Source: Pseudofulvimonas gallinarii
GTDB lineage: Bacteria; Pseudomonadota; Gammaproteobacteria; Xanthomonadales; UBA2363
Direction of reading: 5' to 3'
Assembly (NCBI RefSeq): GCF_004343305.1
Contig: NZ_SMAF01000007.1
Span: 1 to 64,000, forward strand
DNA: 64,000 bases
Below, piece by piece: positions 56,901 through 64,000 of the stretch (within the stretch, counting starts at the first letter, position 1; every line of letters begins with the position of its first letter). The position numbers and the translations under genes were made by a program. The notes under the pieces are model-generated. The model saw only the letters and a list, made by a program, of their open reading frames with translations. It ran no database searches and had not been told where the DNA came from.

Positions 56901-57782
56901 TCACGGCGGACGGAAGTCATTCTCCGTCGGTTCGAAGGGACGTGGCGCCACCCCGAGCGCCGCTTGCGCGGGCTGCCCGTCGAACACCAGATCCTGGCCC
57001 ATGCGCAGCAGCACCGCGGCGAGCGCAGGCGGCACCACACCCAGCCGCGCGGCCAGCCTGACCGCCGCCGCCGGCAGCGGAATCCGTCGCAGACGCGCCT
57101 TCGGGTTCACGGCACGTACGACCCGCGCCGCCATCTCGTCATAAGGCAAGGCCTCGCCACCGGGCAGGTCCAGGGCAAGGCCGGCAGCGCCGGGGCTGCG
57201 AAGGGCGGCCAGCAGCGCCAGGGCCACGTCTTCGGCGCGGACGGGCTGGCGCCGGCCGCGCGCGAACCGCGGCAACACAAGGCGTCCATGCCGACGCGCC
57301 AGCGCGGCCAGCCGGCTGACGTTGTGGTCGCGGCCCTCGCCCCAGATCAGCGTCGGTCGCAGGATCGTCCAGGCGATGCCGGCGTCAACGCAGGCCACGA
57401 CCAGGCGCGCCTCGCCCTCGGCGAGCCGCTTCGCCAGTGCGCGCTCCGCCACGTCCGGCGAATCCGGCTTGACCTTCACGCTGGTCGACGACAGCGCGAC
57501 GACGCGGCGCAGGGCGGGAAGCGGCCGGCGCGACAGCCAGTACGAAAGCACGTCCAGCGGACCGGCAGCGATGACGGCGTCGATCGCGGCGGGGTCGGGC
57601 AGCCGGCCGGCGATGCCGTCGAGGTCGCAGCCGCAGTGCCAGCGCGCCAGCCCGGCGACGTCGGCTTCCGGCGCGGCGGCCCGGGTCACCGCGGCGACCT
57701 TGATGCCGCTGCCCGCGCACAGGCGAAGCACGGCCCGGCCCACCAGGCCGCTGCCGCCGATGAGCAGGACGTTCGGATGCAT
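56901..57782 (-). CDS. NAD(P)-dependent epimerase/dehydratase-like (extended SDR) protein
   Basis: 293 residues from MHPNVLLIGGSGLVGRAV, with Rossmann motif GGSGLVG at 9-15. The usual YxxxK catalytic pair is not evident: the strand that should precede it reads VVALSSTSVKVK and is followed by LAKRLAEGE, so the protein is closer to atypical SDRs (NmrA or YwnB type). A later ILRPTLIWGEGRD segment is typical of the family. Divergent from aceF by 119 bp. Substrate unknown. Confidence 0.8.
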   Translation of the reverse strand: MHPNVLLIGGSGLVGRAVLRLCAGSGIKVAAVTRAAAPEADVAGLARWHCGCDLDGIAGRLPDPAAIDAVIAAGPLDVLSYWLSRRPLPALRRVVALSSTSVKVKPDSPDVAERALAKRLAEGEARLVVACVDAGIAWTILRPTLIWGEGRDHNVSRLAALARRHGRLVLPRFARGRRQPVRAEDVALALLAALRSPGAAGLALDLPGGEALPYDEMAARVVRAVNPKARLRRIPLPAAAVRLAARLGVVPPALAAVLLRMGQDLVFDGQPAQAALGVAPRPFEPTENDFRPP

Positions 57783-57901
57783 GGCCCACTTTATCAGTGC
57801 GCCATCGCGGCGCCATCGCCGCCGCCGGGAAGGCGGCTGGCCGCGGCGGCGCCGAGCCGGCACAATGACCGCCCCTTTGCTGCACGCGACAGGACGACTT
57901 C

Positions 57902-59293
57902 ATGGCCCAGATCAGGGAAGCCAAGGTGCCGGACATCGGCGACTTCGATGCCGTGCCGGTGATCGAACTGCTGGTCGCAGTCGGCGACACGGTCAAGGCC
58001 GACCAGGGTCTGGTGACGCTGGAGTCCGACAAGGCCACCATGGAAGTGCCGGCGCCGTTCGCCGGTGTCGTCCGCGAACTCAAGGTCAAGGTCGGCGATA
58101 CCGTCGCCGAAGGCAGCGTGGTCGCGCTGATCGAGGACGCCGCTGACGCCGCCGCGCCTGCCGCGACACCGGCGCCTGCGGCGGCGTCCACCAAGGCGAA
58201 GCCGTCCTCGCCGGCGGCCACCGATGTCCAGGCCGAAGTGCCGCGGCCCGAAGCCAAGGCCAGCGCCGAAGCCGACGGCGAACGCGCCGCCGCGGCACGC
58301 GTGCCCTCGGCGCCGGCGGACGCAGGCGCTGCCAGTGGCGGCTCCCTGCAGCGCTTCGATGCCGAAGCCGTCGCGCCTGGCAAGGTGCCCTACGCGTCGC
58401 CGGCGGTGCGCGCCTTCGCGCGCGAACTCGGCGTCGACCTGTCGCGCGTCCGCGGCAGCGCGCGCGCCGGTCGCATCACCCGCGCCGACGTGCAGGACTT
58501 CGTGAAGTCCACCCTGGCCGGCGTGCCGGCCAGCGGCGGCAGCGCCGGCGGCGGACTCGACCTGCTGCCTTGGCCGAAGGTCGATTTCAGCAAGTTCGGC
58601 GAAATCGAAACGGTGCCGCTGTCGCGCATCAAGAAGATTTCCGGCGCCAATCTCGCCCGCAACTGGGCGATGATCCCGCACGTCACCCAGCATGACGAAG
58701 CCGACATCACCGACCTGGAGGCGCTGCGCGTGCAGCTCAACAGGGAAAACGAAAAGGCCGGCATCAAACTGACCATGCTCGCCTTCCTGATGAAGGCCGC
58801 GGTCGCCGCGCTGAAGAAGTATCCGGAGTTCAACGCCTCGCTGGATGGCAACGGCGAGAACCTGACGCTCAAGAAGTATTTCCACATCGGTTTTGCCGCC
58901 GATACGCCGAACGGCCTGGTCGTGCCGGTGGTGCGCGACTGCGACCGCAAGGGCGTGGTCGAAATCGCCCAGGAAACGTCGGCGCTGGCGAAGAAGGCGC
59001 GCGACGGCAAGCTGGCGCCGGCGGAAATGAGCGGCGGCTGTTTCTCCATCAGCTCGCTGGGCGGCATCGGCGGCACCGCGTTCACGCCGATCGTCAACGC
59101 GCCGGAAGTCGCGATCCTCGGCGTGTCGAAGTCGTCGATCAAGCCGGTATGGGACGGCAAGGCCTTCCAGCCACGCCTGATGCTGCCGCTGTCGCTGAGC
59201 TATGACCACCGTGTCATCGACGGCGCCGCGGCCGCGCGCTTCACCGCCTACCTGGCCGAACTGATGGCGGATCTGCGCCGCAGCGTGCTGTAA
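57902..59293 (+). CDS. aceF: Dihydrolipoamide acetyltransferase (pyruvate dehydrogenase E2)
   Basis: 463 residues: one N-terminal lipoyl domain with lipoylated K44 (ESDKATMEV), an Ala/Pro-rich linker, a peripheral-subunit-binding domain (about 160-200, YASPAVRAFARELGVDLSRV), and the catalytic core with H436 and D440 (YDHRVIDGAAAARF). It passes acetyl groups from E1 to CoA. aceE is not in the window. A strong terminator follows directly. Confidence 0.94.
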   Translation: MAQIREAKVPDIGDFDAVPVIELLVAVGDTVKADQGLVTLESDKATMEVPAPFAGVVRELKVKVGDTVAEGSVVALIEDAADAAAPAATPAPAAASTKAKPSSPAATDVQAEVPRPEAKASAEADGERAAAARVPSAPADAGAASGGSLQRFDAEAVAPGKVPYASPAVRAFARELGVDLSRVRGSARAGRITRADVQDFVKSTLAGVPASGGSAGGGLDLLPWPKVDFSKFGEIETVPLSRIKKISGANLARNWAMIPHVTQHDEADITDLEALRVQLNRENEKAGIKLTMLAFLMKAAVAALKKYPEFNASLDGNGENLTLKKYFHIGFAADTPNGLVVPVVRDCDRKGVVEIAQETSALAKKARDGKLAPAEMSGGCFSISSLGGIGGTAFTPIVNAPEVAILGVSKSSIKPVWDGKAFQPRLMLPLSLSYDHRVIDGAAAARFTAYLAELMADLRRSVL

Positions 59294-59301
59294 GAAGACC
59301 C

Positions 59302-59334
59302 CCGGCAACGCCGCGACGGGCGTTGCCGGTTTTT
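59302..59334 (+). terminator. Rho-independent terminator after aceF
   Basis: Perfect 11-bp stem CCGGCAACGCC / GGCGTTGCCGG with a 6-nt loop, followed by TTTTT, 8 bp after the aceF stop. Confidence 0.93.
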
Positions 59335-59463
59335 CCGCGCCGTCCGCCAGCACGGACGGCGCCGCCGGGAACGGATCGACGATCCGTGATCCCTCGCCCA
59401 TCCCGAATGCGTACGCGAGGTTGCAAGGCCGGAACGGCCCGCACTCTCCTCCACTTCGGGAAC

Positions 59464-60864
59464 ATGGCTATGAACATCCTCCGTATCGCTGGCGGCGCGA
59501 CCCTTGCCGCCCTTCTCTGCGCCGGCACGGCGCGCGCCGACCTGCCGGCCGATGGCCAGCCCTACAGCGGCTGGGGCATCTTCGGCGGGGGCAAGAACTT
59601 CATCGCCTTCGATCTGGGCGGCGCCCTGGCCGACACCGCGGCCGGCAGCGTGGTCGGCCCCGACGGCTCGCTCTATGTGGCGGGCACGGTGCAGGACAGC
59701 GGCACCACCCGGATCGGCGTGGCCAAGTTCAACGCCGAGGGTCATGTCGACCTGACCTTTCATTTCGATGGCCGCAACCACTCGCTTGAGACCGATGTCA
59801 TCGCCACCGGCGTGGCGCTGACTCCCAGTGGCCACCTGCTGGTTTCGGGCATCAAGAAGGTCAGCAACACCGATTACGACATGATCGTCTGCCGTTTCCA
59901 TTCCGACAGCGGCGCCAACATCAATTTCCCGGCACCGGTGAACGACAGTTGCGTGCGCCCCCAGTGGTTGCCGGGCACATGGGACCAGTCGGTCGGCGTG
60001 GTGGTACACCCGGACGGGAAGTTCGTCGTCGGTGGCACCATCGACATGGCCAACGACGGTTATGCCGCCTTCGCCCAGTTCCTGGCCAACGGGCAGCCGG
60101 ACACCAGCTACGGCAACATCCAGGGCAGCAACGTGGCGCTGGTGCGCTCGCAGAACATCTTCGAGCGCCATACCCTGCGCGCCATCACCCGCACCAGCAA
60201 TGGCAAGGTCGTCGGTGTCGGCACCACCCGCATCGTCGGCAGCAACAGCGACACCGGCCTGATGATCCGCATGCTCGCCGACGGCACCCCGGAGAACCTC
60301 TTCTCGCAGGTGGAATTCACCTTCGGTCTGGACGACATTCCGGAGACGGCCGTCGACCTCATGTCGGTGGTGACGGCGAAAAACCCGGCTGCGGCGGACG
60401 ACGACATCTACGTGTCCGGCTACGCCACCATCGGCGGCACGCCGCAGGGCCTGGTGGCGAAGATCATCCACCAGGGCTGGTCGCTGGCCACCGCGGACTT
60501 CGGCATCCATCCCGGCTTCACCCTGTTCCCACTGGATACCGGCCTGCGCTTCCAGAGCATCGCCTACCAGCCCGGCGTCGGCCTGCTGCTCGGCAGCACG
60601 CGGCCCCACAACAACAACCTGGACATGGCCGTGCAGCGCGTGAACCTGTATGGCCTGCCCGACCCGCTGTTCGGTAACGGCGGCGGCTATTTCGTCGACT
60701 TCAGCCTCCCGGGCAAGATCGACATCCTGGCCCAGGTGAGTGTGCATGGCGACGGCATCTACGTCGTCGGCCACTCGCTCAATGCCAACAGCGACTACAA
60801 CTTCACCGTGGCCAAGCATGGTCTCGACCGCATCTTCGCGGACGGCGTGGAAGGCTTCGACTGA
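59464..60864 (+). CDS. Exported delta-60-repeat beta-propeller-like protein
   Basis: 466 residues; ATG at 59464 (another two codons on). Signal peptide about 1-25 (ILRIAGGATLAALLCAGTARA). Repeats of delta-60 type recur: VVGPDGSLYVAGTV, VALTPSGHLLVSGI, VVVHPDGKFVVGGT, with intervening strands; such repeats build beta-propellers. Two Cys near 165 and 182 could pair. The C-terminus, LDRIFADGVEGFD, carries the IFxDG tail shared with other exported proteins here. It sits between aceF and lpdA but is cut off from aceF by a terminator, so it is an inserted unit, not an enzyme subunit. Confidence 0.8.
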   Translation: MAMNILRIAGGATLAALLCAGTARADLPADGQPYSGWGIFGGGKNFIAFDLGGALADTAAGSVVGPDGSLYVAGTVQDSGTTRIGVAKFNAEGHVDLTFHFDGRNHSLETDVIATGVALTPSGHLLVSGIKKVSNTDYDMIVCRFHSDSGANINFPAPVNDSCVRPQWLPGTWDQSVGVVVHPDGKFVVGGTIDMANDGYAAFAQFLANGQPDTSYGNIQGSNVALVRSQNIFERHTLRAITRTSNGKVVGVGTTRIVGSNSDTGLMIRMLADGTPENLFSQVEFTFGLDDIPETAVDLMSVVTAKNPAAADDDIYVSGYATIGGTPQGLVAKIIHQGWSLATADFGIHPGFTLFPLDTGLRFQSIAYQPGVGLLLGSTRPHNNNLDMAVQRVNLYGLPDPLFGNGGGYFVDFSLPGKIDILAQVSVHGDGIYVVGHSLNANSDYNFTVAKHGLDRIFADGVEGFD

Positions 60865-60876
60865 ATCCTGGCGCCC

Positions 60877-60910
60877 CGGTGCCTGCCCTCGCTTGCACGG
60901 GCAGGCACCG
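60877..60910. terminator. Hairpin between the delta-60 gene and lpdA
   Basis: Perfect 12-bp stem CGGTGCCTGCCC / GGGCAGGCACCG with a 10-nt loop, 12 bp after the stop. No T run. Confidence 0.5.
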
Positions 60911-60957
60911 CCGGCGCTGCGCTATCCTGCCGGTTCTGGAAAACGGATCCGAACACG

Positions 60958-62742
60958 ATGGCAGACGCGATTGAAATCCTGGTTCCCGACATCGGCGATT
61001 ACGACGATGTCCCGGTCATCGAGATCCTGGTCACCGCCGGCGAGCGCGTCGCGAAGGACCAGGGCCTGGTGACCCTGGAATCGGACAAGGCGACCATGGA
61101 AGTGCCGGCCAGCGTCGCCGGCATCGTGCGCGAGATACGCGTGAAGGTCGGCGACCGTGTCGGCCAGGGCCGCGTGGTCGCGCTGGTCGAGGCCGAAGGC
61201 GCCGCGGCATCGCCTGCACGCGCTGCTGCGGCCTCTCCGGCGGCCGCAAAGGTCGAAGCGCCTGCGTCCGCAACCGCGACGCCCCCGCGGGCAGCGGCGC
61301 CCGCGGCAGCGGCCAGTGGCCGCAAGGCCGACATCGAATGCCGTCTGGTGGTGCTGGGCGCAGGTCCCGGCGGTTATACGGCCGCTTTCCGCGCCGCCGA
61401 TCTTGGCCTGGATACCGTCCTGGTCGAACGCTACGACACCCTTGGCGGCGTCTGCCTCAACGTCGGTTGCATTCCCTCCAAGGCGCTTTTGCACGCCGCG
61501 AAGATCATCGACGAGGCGGCGCATGCCGGCGAGCTGGGCATCCGCTTCGGTGCGCCGAAGATCGACCTCGATGCGCTGCGCGGCTACAAGGACAAGGTCG
61601 TCGGCCAGCTGACCAAGGGCCTGTCCGGCATGGCCAGGCAGCGCAAGGTGCGCACCGTCACCGGCAACGGCCGTTTCATCTCCGCCAACGAGCTGGAAAT
61701 CGACACCGCCGACGGCGTACAGCTGCTGCGCTTCGAGCAGGCGATCATCGCCGCCGGTTCGCAGGCGGTGAAGCTGCCCGGCCTGCCCTGGGACGATCCG
61801 CGCCTGATGGATTCCACCGATGCGCTCGACCTGGCCGATGTGCCAAAGAGGCTGCTGGTCGTCGGTGGCGGCATCATCGGCCTGGAGATGGCCTGCGTGT
61901 ATGACGCGCTGGGCAGCGAGGTCACGGTGGTCGAACTGGCGGACCAGCTGATGCCGGGCGCCGATCCCGACCTGGTGCGTCCGCTGGCGCAGCGCATCGG
62001 CAAGCGTTATGGCGGCGGCATCCACCTGAAGACGCGTGTGACCGCCATCGAAGCGCAGAAGAAGGGCCTCAAGGTCAGCTTCGACGGTGAAAAGGCGCCG
62101 GAGGCGCAGCTCTACGACCGCATCCTTGTCTGCGTTGGACGCGCGCCGAACGGCGCGAAAATCGGTGCCGACCGCGCCGGCGTGCTGGTCGGCGAACGCG
62201 GTTTCATTCCCGTCGACCGGCAGATGCGCACGAACGTGCCGCACATCTTCGCCATCGGCGACATCGTCGGCCAGCCGATGCTGGCGCACAAGGCGACGCA
62301 CGAAGGCAAGCTGGCAGCGGAAGTCGCCGCCGGCGAGAAGAAGGAATGGGTGGCGCGGGTGATTCCGTCGGTCGCCTACACCGATCCGGAAATCGCCTGG
62401 GTCGGCACCACAGAAACCGAGGCGAAGGCCAAGGGGCTCGATGTCGGCGTCGGCAAGTTCCCGTGGGCGGCGTCCGGCCGCGCCATTGGCGTCAGCCGAA
62501 CCGAAGGCTTCACCAAGGTCATCTTCGACGAGGCCACGCATCGCGTGGTCGGTGCCGGCATCGTCGGCATCAACGCCGGCGAGCTGATCGCGGAACTGGC
62601 GCTGGCCATCGAGATGGGTGCGGAAGCCGGCGATATCGGCCTGACCATCCATCCGCATCCGACGCTGAGCGAATCGGTGGCGATGGCGGCCGAGGTCTAC
62701 GAAGGCACCATCACCGACCTCTACATCCCGAAAAAGAAGTAG
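60958..62742 (+). CDS. lpdA: Dihydrolipoyl dehydrogenase (E3) with N-terminal lipoyl domain
   Basis: 594 residues. Residues 1-75 form a lipoyl domain with K44 (ESDKATMEV) and an Ala-rich linker to about 120. The flavoprotein follows: GAGPGGYTAAF, redox disulfide C166/C171 (GGVCLNVGCIPSK), NAD site VVGGGIIGLEMA, ATGD-type FAIGDIVG, and the active-site His-Glu pair H567/E572 (HPHPTLSE). It reoxidises lipoamide for pyruvate dehydrogenase. The extra lipoyl domain occurs in some E3s, including those of xanthomonads. No promoter is obvious after the hairpin at 60877-60910. Confidence 0.95.
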   Translation: MADAIEILVPDIGDYDDVPVIEILVTAGERVAKDQGLVTLESDKATMEVPASVAGIVREIRVKVGDRVGQGRVVALVEAEGAAASPARAAAASPAAAKVEAPASATATPPRAAAPAAAASGRKADIECRLVVLGAGPGGYTAAFRAADLGLDTVLVERYDTLGGVCLNVGCIPSKALLHAAKIIDEAAHAGELGIRFGAPKIDLDALRGYKDKVVGQLTKGLSGMARQRKVRTVTGNGRFISANELEIDTADGVQLLRFEQAIIAAGSQAVKLPGLPWDDPRLMDSTDALDLADVPKRLLVVGGGIIGLEMACVYDALGSEVTVVELADQLMPGADPDLVRPLAQRIGKRYGGGIHLKTRVTAIEAQKKGLKVSFDGEKAPEAQLYDRILVCVGRAPNGAKIGADRAGVLVGERGFIPVDRQMRTNVPHIFAIGDIVGQPMLAHKATHEGKLAAEVAAGEKKEWVARVIPSVAYTDPEIAWVGTTETEAKAKGLDVGVGKFPWAASGRAIGVSRTEGFTKVIFDEATHRVVGAGIVGINAGELIAELALAIEMGAEAGDIGLTIHPHPTLSESVAMAAEVYEGTITDLYIPKKK

Positions 62743-62950
62743 CGCGCGCTGGCGACTGGCGGCTGCCTTCTATGCGCTGGACGGGCACGCTCCGTGCCGT
62801 CTCCTGCACGAGGCCCAGGCGCAGTTGCGCGCCGAGGCCTGGCAGGAGGGGATGGCTGTGCGACAGGCACCTGCACGATCCGGGCGACAGCGGCCCAACC
62901 GGCGCGAGTTCCGCCTGCCCACGGCGTCCGACCCGCTGGCGCTGGTCTGA
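62741..62950 (+). pseudogene. Possible gene fragment after lpdA
   Basis: In the frame beginning one base before the lpdA stop ends, a protein-like stretch of about 69 codons runs to TGA (RWRLAAAFYALDGHAPC... ending TASDPLALV) with codon choice like real genes. It has no ATG, GTG or TTG before its best part and no ribosome site, and upstream the frame runs into lpdA nonsense. It may be the remnant of a decayed gene or chance in GC-rich DNA. Confidence 0.25.
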
Positions 62951-63039
62951 GCGCCCACCGCCTCCATCGCTTCGGGTTGCACCCGACCGGCTGGCCGCCG
63001 GGGTGACCCGGCCGCCGGCCCATCGGCTGACGGCCGCCC

Positions 63040-64000
63040 TTACGGCTCGAAACCGTTGGCGAAGATGGACTCCGACAGGGCGACACCGCCCTGGAAGAGC
63101 ATGGCATTTTCAGTGGCACGCAGGTCGCCCAGCTGGTTGTCGGTCAGGATGACGGTCCAGGTGTTGCCATCCCGCGTGAATGGCAGGTCGCGCCAGGCAT
63201 AGGTATGCGTCGCCTCGGGTGTGAGGGGCGCGAACACGCGGAAGCGCCAGCCGGCACCGAAGCCGGCTCCGTGGTAGTGCAGCCGCAGCCGTGCCTGCGT
63301 GCAGTTGCCCAGGTCCAGGCGCACCAGGCCCAGCGGGTAGTCGTGGCCGGTATCGACCGGGAAGGCGCTGGCCGGCAGGGCGTGGGCATTCTCCAGACGT
63401 GCGCAGGCACCCTGCAGCGGTTCCACTTCGATGGTGATGTAGCGGTCACCGCCGCGGCCGGCCCCATCGCCCGCGTCCAGGAGCGAGGCCACCTGGGCCT
63501 GGACGGTGTCGGGAATGCCATCACCGTTGCCGTCACCGCCTGACGGGGCGCCACTTTCGATGGCGCTGGGGACGCCGTCGGCATCCTCGTCCGGCACCTG
63601 GTCGATGCTGAAGACACCGTGGCGGGTGCCGGCATACAGGCGTGGCACGGCGCCGGAGAGGTCCAGTTCCAGGGCAGAGGCGGCACTGGGTGGCAGGCCG
63701 ATACTGTACGAGGTCCAGGTCTGGCCACCATCGGTGGTGCGATAGACACCGCCGGGATTGGTTTCCGAGCCGGTCGAGCCGGCATAGGCGATATCGGGAT
63801 CGGTGGGGTCGACGATCAGCGCCCGGATGTCCGACTGCGGGGCGATGCCGTTGTTGGCCTCGTACCAGCTGGCACCCGCGTCGTCGCTGCGGAAGATGAC
63901 TGAATCACCCAGGAGGTTGTGGGTGGCGGCGTACAGGCGTGACGGCAGGCTGGGCGCCAGCGCCAGCGCCAGCACGCTGCGCTGGGCGCTGTCGGGATCG
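63040..64000 (-). CDS. Secreted BNR/YCF48-like protein with choice-of-anchor U-like domain (5' end missing)
   Basis: The C-terminal ~319 residues of a larger protein; the frame stays open to the right edge. The visible part starts with propeller-type repeats (VIFRSDDAGASWYEANNG, VYRTTDGGQTWTSYSIGLP, RLYAGTRHGVFSI), then a Ca-binding-type acidic region (DEDADGVPSAIES, GDGNGDGIPDTVQ). A domain like the choice-of-anchor U family follows (LQGACARLENAHALP, YPLGLVRLDLGNCTQARL, NQLGDLRATENAMLFQGG). It ends in ESIFANGFEP, the clearest copy of the IFxNGFE tail. Probably a large surface or secreted protein. Confidence 0.8.
   Translation of the reverse strand, partial: DPDSAQRSVLALALAPSLPSRLYAATHNLLGDSVIFRSDDAGASWYEANNGIAPQSDIRALIVDPTDPDIAYAGSTGSETNPGGVYRTTDGGQTWTSYSIGLPPSAASALELDLSGAVPRLYAGTRHGVFSIDQVPDEDADGVPSAIESGAPSGGDGNGDGIPDTVQAQVASLLDAGDGAGRGGDRYITIEVEPLQGACARLENAHALPASAFPVDTGHDYPLGLVRLDLGNCTQARLRLHYHGAGFGAGWRFRVFAPLTPEATHTYAWRDLPFTRDGNTWTVILTDNQLGDLRATENAMLFQGGVALSESIFANGFEP

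Overview
The window is GC-rich chromosomal DNA from a gammaproteobacterium, most likely of the order Xanthomonadales (Xanthomonadaceae or Rhodanobacteraceae). The grounds are a dihydrolipoyl dehydrogenase that carries its own N-terminal lipoyl domain, an algZ-algR-hemC block, a gpmI-envC-ctpA block, a chromosomal integron integrase, and secreted proteins ending in an IFxNGFE-like tail. Nearly all DNA is coding. No insertion sequence, prophage or CRISPR array was seen.

Left edge (1-1723): the intI end of a chromosomal integron. The integrase reads rightward. The first cassette reads leftward and encodes a small exported protein made of 20-residue repeats. The cassette is bounded by a perfect 11-bp inverted core repeat (101-111 and 547-557), and its attC site runs off the window. 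Then come ubiA (with a very long Ala/Pro/Lys/Arg-rich N-terminal extension), divergent uvrD, and a six-gene Mrp-type cation/proton antiporter operon (mrpAB fusion, C, D, E, F, G) whose genes nearly all overlap by start/stop codons.

12.4-25.5 kb: a carboxylesterase, the algZ-algR two-component pair, hemC and an HD-domain protein. A phosphate island follows: pstSCAB-phoU leftward, and phoB-phoR plus a phosphate-selective-type porin rightward. A three-repeat Pho box lies before phoB and a weaker one before the porin. tRNA-Gln(CUG) and rplM-rpsI follow.

26.6-45.2 kb: coq7, two exported proteins of unknown function, a TerC/Alx-family membrane protein behind a yybP-ykoY (manganese) riboswitch, gamma-glutamyltransferase, and gpmI-envC-ctpA (glycolysis, septal murein hydrolase activation, C-terminal protease). 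A membrane protein and a 23-residue membrane peptide follow behind a near-perfect sigma-54 promoter. Then come mnmG, a large-subunit catalase with a flavin-binding-fold stress protein and a hemerythrin, and a secreted protein.

45.2-64.0 kb: a BaeSR-like two-component pair; a five-gene envelope cluster (lipoprotein lipase, DUF1302 beta-barrel, DUF1329 periplasmic protein, YCF48-type beta-propeller, RND/MMPL permease) behind one promoter embedded in two overlapping palindromes; an SDR-type protein; and the pyruvate dehydrogenase genes aceF and lpdA with an exported delta-60-repeat protein between them. The right edge is the 3' part of a secreted BNR/YCF48-like protein. The five-gene cluster has the layout expected of a trans-envelope lipid-handling system and is the best candidate here for undescribed biology. 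Lipid transport is an inference, not something the sequence proves.
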